From contig DKJA01000154.1 in NCBI GenBank assembly GCA_002454505.1, positions 18,986 through 82,985 on the forward strand: DNA of 64,000 nt, read 5' to 3'. The DNA comes from Oxalobacteraceae bacterium UBA6704. GTDB taxonomy: Bacteria; Pseudomonadota; Gammaproteobacteria; Burkholderiales; Burkholderiaceae_D. The position numbers and the translations under genes were made by a program. Positions 60,799 to 64,000 of this stretch are shown piece by piece; within the stretch, counting starts at the first letter, position 1; each line of letters starts with the position of its first letter. The notes below the pieces were generated by a model. The model worked only from the letters and a program-made list of their open reading frames with translations, was not told the origin of the DNA and did not search any database.

Positions 60799-62577
60799 AT
60801 GGCAGACATCAAGATGAAACCGGTCGAGGTCGTCATTGTCGGCTTCGGCTGGACGGGCGCCATCATGGCCAAGGAGCTGACCGAAGCGGGCATGGAAGTG
60901 CTGGCGCTCGAGCGCGGTGCATTCCACGACACGTATCCGGACGGGGCTTACCCGAAAACGCTGGACGAACTGACCTACATCCAGCGCACCAAGCTGTTCC
61001 AGGACATGTCGAAGAGTTCGTTTACGTTCCGCCATGCCGTCACCGGCGTGGCCGTGCCGTACCGCCAGATCGGCGCGTTCAAGCCGGGCACGGGCGTCGG
61101 CGGCGCGGGCCTGCACTGGTCCGGCCAGCACTGGCGCGTGCTGCCGGAAGAGCTGCAGCTGCGCACGCACTACGAAAAGCGCTACGGCAAGAAGTTCATC
61201 CCGGAAGGCATGACGATCCAGGATTTCGGCGTCACCTTCGAGGAGCTGGAGCCGCACTTCGACTTCGTCGAGAAAGTGTTCGGCACGTCCGGCGTGGCCT
61301 ACCGCGTGGGCGGTAAAGTGGTTGGCGAAGGCAATTTCTTCGAGCCGAGCCGCTCCGACCATTACGCGCTGCCGCCGCAGAAGGTGCCGTACACGGCGCA
61401 CCTGTTCCAGAAGGCCGCGCAGGACGTGGGCCTGCATCCTTTCGTCGCACCATCGTCGAACGCATCGCAGCCTTACGTCAATCCGTATGGCTGCCAGATG
61501 GGGCCGTGCAATTTCTGCGGCTTCTGCTCCGGCTTCGCCTGCTACAACTATTCGAAGGCCTCGCCGCAGGTCAACATCATGCCGGCGCTGCGCCGCACCG
61601 CCAATTTCGAGCTGCGGCCGAACTGCAATGTGCTGCGCATCGATCTCGACAGCAGCAGGAAGAAAGCCACCGGCGTCACCTATGTGAATGCGGACGGCAA
61701 GACGGTCGAACAGCCGGCCGGTCTCGTCATCGCCAGTACCTTCGCGTACAACAATGCCCACCTGTTCCTGTTGTCGGGCATCGGCAAGCCGTACGACCCG
61801 GTCAGCAATACCGGCGTCGTCGGCCGCAACATCGCTTACCAGACGATGTCCACGGTGCAGATGTTCTTCGGCCCGGACAAGAATACCAACCCGTTCATCG
61901 GCTCCGGCGGCAACGGCGTGGCGGTGGACGACTATAACGGCGACAACTTCGACCATGGTCCGCTGGGCTTCGTCGGCGGTTCGCCCGCCTGGTGCAACCC
62001 GGCCGGCGTGAAGCCGATCGCCGGCATCCCCGTGCCGAACGGCACGCCGACGTGGGGCGCGGGCTGGAAGCGGGCGGTCAAGGATAACTATGCCAACACG
62101 GTGTCGTTCGATGTGCACGGCGCGAACATGGTGTACCGCGACTGCTATGTGGATCTCGACCCCACCTACACCGACCAGTTCGGCCAGAAGCTGCTGCGCT
62201 TCACCTTCGACTGGAAGGACAACGACATCAAGATGAGCCGCTACGTGACGGGCAAGATGCTGGACGTGGCGAAGGCGATGAAGCCGCAATCGATCCACGT
62301 GGCCGTCAAGGATTTCGGCGACCACCTGGACCTGCGCAATTACCAGACCACCCACTGGGCGGGCGGCACGGCGATGGGCACCGATCCGCAGATCAGCGTG
62401 CTCAACCGCTACCTGCAAAGCTGGGATGTGCACAATGTGTTTGCCGTCGGCTCCAGCGTGTTCCCGGTCGGTATCGGCTACAACCCGACCGGCCTGGCCG
62501 CCGCGCTGACGTACTGGGCTGCCAAAGCGATCCGCGAGCAGTACCTGCACGATCCCCGTCCCCTCGTTGCCGCCTGA
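60799..62577 (+). CDS. GMC-family FAD-dependent dehydrogenase (large subunit)
   Basis: A 592-residue flavoprotein. The FAD loop is VIVGFGWTGAIMAKEL, followed by GVGGAGLHWSGQHWR. A Cys-rich stretch CNFCGFCSGFACYNYSKASP (residues ~235-255) is seen in gluconate/2-ketogluconate-type dehydrogenases and may carry an Fe-S cluster. The C-terminal THWAGGTAMG and GSSVFPVGIGYNPTG hold the catalytic region. It has no signal, so it probably rides out with the Tat-targeted subunit. The substrate is a sugar or sugar acid; gluconate, 2-ketogluconate or an uronate all remain possible. Confidence 0.88.
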   Translation: MADIKMKPVEVVIVGFGWTGAIMAKELTEAGMEVLALERGAFHDTYPDGAYPKTLDELTYIQRTKLFQDMSKSSFTFRHAVTGVAVPYRQIGAFKPGTGVGGAGLHWSGQHWRVLPEELQLRTHYEKRYGKKFIPEGMTIQDFGVTFEELEPHFDFVEKVFGTSGVAYRVGGKVVGEGNFFEPSRSDHYALPPQKVPYTAHLFQKAAQDVGLHPFVAPSSNASQPYVNPYGCQMGPCNFCGFCSGFACYNYSKASPQVNIMPALRRTANFELRPNCNVLRIDLDSSRKKATGVTYVNADGKTVEQPAGLVIASTFAYNNAHLFLLSGIGKPYDPVSNTGVVGRNIAYQTMSTVQMFFGPDKNTNPFIGSGGNGVAVDDYNGDNFDHGPLGFVGGSPAWCNPAGVKPIAGIPVPNGTPTWGAGWKRAVKDNYANTVSFDVHGANMVYRDCYVDLDPTYTDQFGQKLLRFTFDWKDNDIKMSRYVTGKMLDVAKAMKPQSIHVAVKDFGDHLDLRNYQTTHWAGGTAMGTDPQISVLNRYLQSWDVHNVFAVGSSVFPVGIGYNPTGLAAALTYWAAKAIREQYLHDPRPLVAA

Positions 62578-62584
62578 GTTCACG

Positions 62585-63967
62585 ATGAAAAAACAATTTA
62601 TGACAAGGCTGCTGGCAGCCGGGCTGGCGCTGGCCGCCACCGCGAGCTGGGCCGCTTCTGCTCCAGACCAGCAACTGATCAAGCAGGGCGAATACCTGGC
62701 GCGCGCCGGCGATTGCTTCGCCTGCCACAGCGTCCATGGCGGCAAGCCGTTCGCCGGCGGGCTGGGCATGACGACGCCGATCGGCAAGGTCTATTCGTCC
62801 AACATCACGCCGGACAAGCAGGCCGGCATCGGCGACTGGAGCTTTGCCGATTTCGACAGGCTGATGCGCACCGGCGTCACCAAGGCCGGCTACACGGTCT
62901 ATCCGGCGATGCCGTATCCGTCGTACTCGCGCCTGAGCGAGCCGGACATGCAGGCGCTGTACGCGTTCTTCATGCACGGCGTGCAGGCCGACCCGACGCC
63001 CACCCGCAAGGCGGATATTCCGTGGCCGCTGTCGATGCGCTTCCCGCTGACGGTGTGGCGATGGGTGTTCGCGCCCACGCCGCAGCCGTACAAGGCGTCG
63101 GCCAGCTCGGTCGTCAACGCGCAGGCGTTGCGCGGCGCCTACCTCGTCGAAGGCCTGGGCCATTGCGGCGCCTGCCACACGGCGCGCGGCGTGGGCATGC
63201 AGGAAAAGGCGCTGACCGGCATCGGCAACAGCGAGTACCTGGCCGGCGGCGCCGTCATCGACGGCTGGACCGTGCCGTCGCTGCGCAACGAGCACGGCGG
63301 CGGGCTGGGGCAGTGGACCGAGAAGGACATCGTTGCCTTCCTGAAGTCGGGCCGCACGGGTCACACGGCGTCGTTCGGCGCGATGAACGACGTGGTGGCG
63401 CAGTCGACGCAATACCTGAGCGACGCCGACCTGGCCAGCATCGCCGTCTACCTGAAATCGCTGCCGCCCGCGAATGGCGCGCAGCCGTTCGCGGCGGACC
63501 CGAAAGTGGCGCAGGCGCTTTTCCACGGCAAGCCCGGCTCGGATGGCGCGCTGCTGTACCTGAACAAGTGCGCCGGCTGCCACCGTTCCGACGGCAAGGG
63601 CTACGACACGGCCTTCCCGGCGCTGGCCGGCAATGCCGTGCTGCAGACGACGGATGCGACGTCGGCCATCAACATCATCCTGTCCGGCGGCGCGGTGCCG
63701 TCCACGCGTTCGGCACCATCGGCACTGACGATGGCGCCGTATGCGAAGGAGCTGGACGATGAACAGGTGGCGCAGGTGGTCAACTTCATCCAGACCAGCT
63801 GGGGCAACCATGGCGGCACGACGACGGCATCGCAGGTAGCGAAAGTGCGCAAGACGGCAGTGCCGGTGGTGCCGCTGACGGAAGCATCGTTCGCCGCCGG
63901 GCGTGCCGGCACCGCGCCGAAGCCGATCGTGCGGGCGAATCACGTCGACAAGCTGGACGAGAAGTAG
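62585..63967 (+). CDS. Triheme cytochrome c subunit of the periplasmic dehydrogenase
   Basis: A 460-residue exported cytochrome. A signal peptide (residues 1-24, ATASWAA) is followed by three haem motifs CxxCH: Cys44-Cys47-His48 (CFACH), Cys194-Cys197-His198 (CGACH) and Cys329-Cys332-His333 (CAGCH). It passes electrons from the flavoprotein to the quinone pool or oxidase. Eight-base gap after the GMC gene. The start is ATG 62585 rather than the earlier in-frame ATG at 62567, which lies in the end of the GMC gene. The 33 bases that follow to the window edge may begin a terminator (AAAAAGGCCCCGCTG). Confidence 0.92.
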   Translation: MKKQFMTRLLAAGLALAATASWAASAPDQQLIKQGEYLARAGDCFACHSVHGGKPFAGGLGMTTPIGKVYSSNITPDKQAGIGDWSFADFDRLMRTGVTKAGYTVYPAMPYPSYSRLSEPDMQALYAFFMHGVQADPTPTRKADIPWPLSMRFPLTVWRWVFAPTPQPYKASASSVVNAQALRGAYLVEGLGHCGACHTARGVGMQEKALTGIGNSEYLAGGAVIDGWTVPSLRNEHGGGLGQWTEKDIVAFLKSGRTGHTASFGAMNDVVAQSTQYLSDADLASIAVYLKSLPPANGAQPFAADPKVAQALFHGKPGSDGALLYLNKCAGCHRSDGKGYDTAFPALAGNAVLQTTDATSAINIILSGGAVPSTRSAPSALTMAPYAKELDDEQVAQVVNFIQTSWGNHGGTTTASQVAKVRKTAVPVVPLTEASFAAGRAGTAPKPIVRANHVDKLDEK

Positions 63968-64000
63968 ACCTGCAGTCCACCAAGCAAAAAGGCCCCGCTG

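Overview
The window looks like chromosomal DNA of a high-GC betaproteobacterium. It most resembles Oxalobacteraceae of the Massilia / Pseudoduganella / Duganella type. This is inferred from the twitching chemosensory order pilG-pilH-pilI-pilJ-chpA, the pyrR-pyrB-pyrC' cluster, the corC-lnt-glyQ-glyS-gmhB-plsC order, codon usage, and the dyad repeats lying directly after stop codons. No species call can be made without a search.

Layout. (1) 1-8833: type IV pilus chemosensory operon, starting inside pilG and ending with a 1752-residue ChpA hybrid kinase. (2) 8928-15162: photolyase (minus strand), then yqgE-ruvX-pyrR-pyrB-pyrC' and an acyltransferase. The dihydroorotase-like gene has lost most metal ligands and is best read as the non-catalytic partner of PyrB. 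(3) 15298-25142: apaH, a tightly overlapped rfbBACD set for dTDP-rhamnose, a WecA-like initiating sugar-phosphate transferase, an H-NS-like protein, a phosphomannomutase/phosphoglucomutase, and waaC-waaA; this is an envelope polysaccharide/LPS block. (4) 25291-37900, mostly minus strand: RcnB-like protein, a YgjP-type metallopeptidase, plsC, gmhB, glyS, glyQ, lnt, corC, ybeY, phoH, miaB. The normally contiguous ybeY-corC junction is split by an oppositely oriented CorA/ZntB-like gene and a repeat element. (5) 38364-42204: a small helix-turn-helix protein, an orphan sensor kinase, a DUF1697 protein, a 56-residue membrane peptide and a ChaN-type lipoprotein.

(6) 42330-52195 is a pectin utilisation locus. 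Uronate dehydrogenase and galactarate dehydratase (minus) diverge from a TonB-dependent receptor, a CE12-type acetylesterase, a CE8 pectin methylesterase and a GH28 polygalacturonase (plus). The gene content predicts deacetylation, demethylation and hydrolysis of pectin outside the cytoplasm, TonB-driven uptake, and oxidation of galacturonate to galactarate. The divergent region holds a promoter-like sequence overlapped by two GntR/FadR-like dyads, then a roughly 400-base leader with a 27-codon upstream ORF and two hairpins. (7) 52333-56586: thioredoxin-like protein, MHS-type transporter, YtcJ-like amidohydrolase, two XapX-like membrane peptides and a small unknown protein. (8) 56743-59072: an exported unknown protein and a two-gene unit that fits a RES/Xre-type toxin-antitoxin pair behind a 9-bp inverted repeat. 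(9) 59087-63967: a GntR/FCD regulator diverging from a three-gene periplasmic dehydrogenase (Tat-exported small subunit, GMC flavoprotein, triheme cytochrome c).

Two families of palindromic intergenic repeats (GGGGACTGTCCCC type, and GTGTCCA / GGTGTCAGACACC type) occupy five of the seven convergent gene junctions, and one further copy lies between co-directional genes. I saw no rRNA, tRNA, CRISPR array, insertion sequence or prophage.
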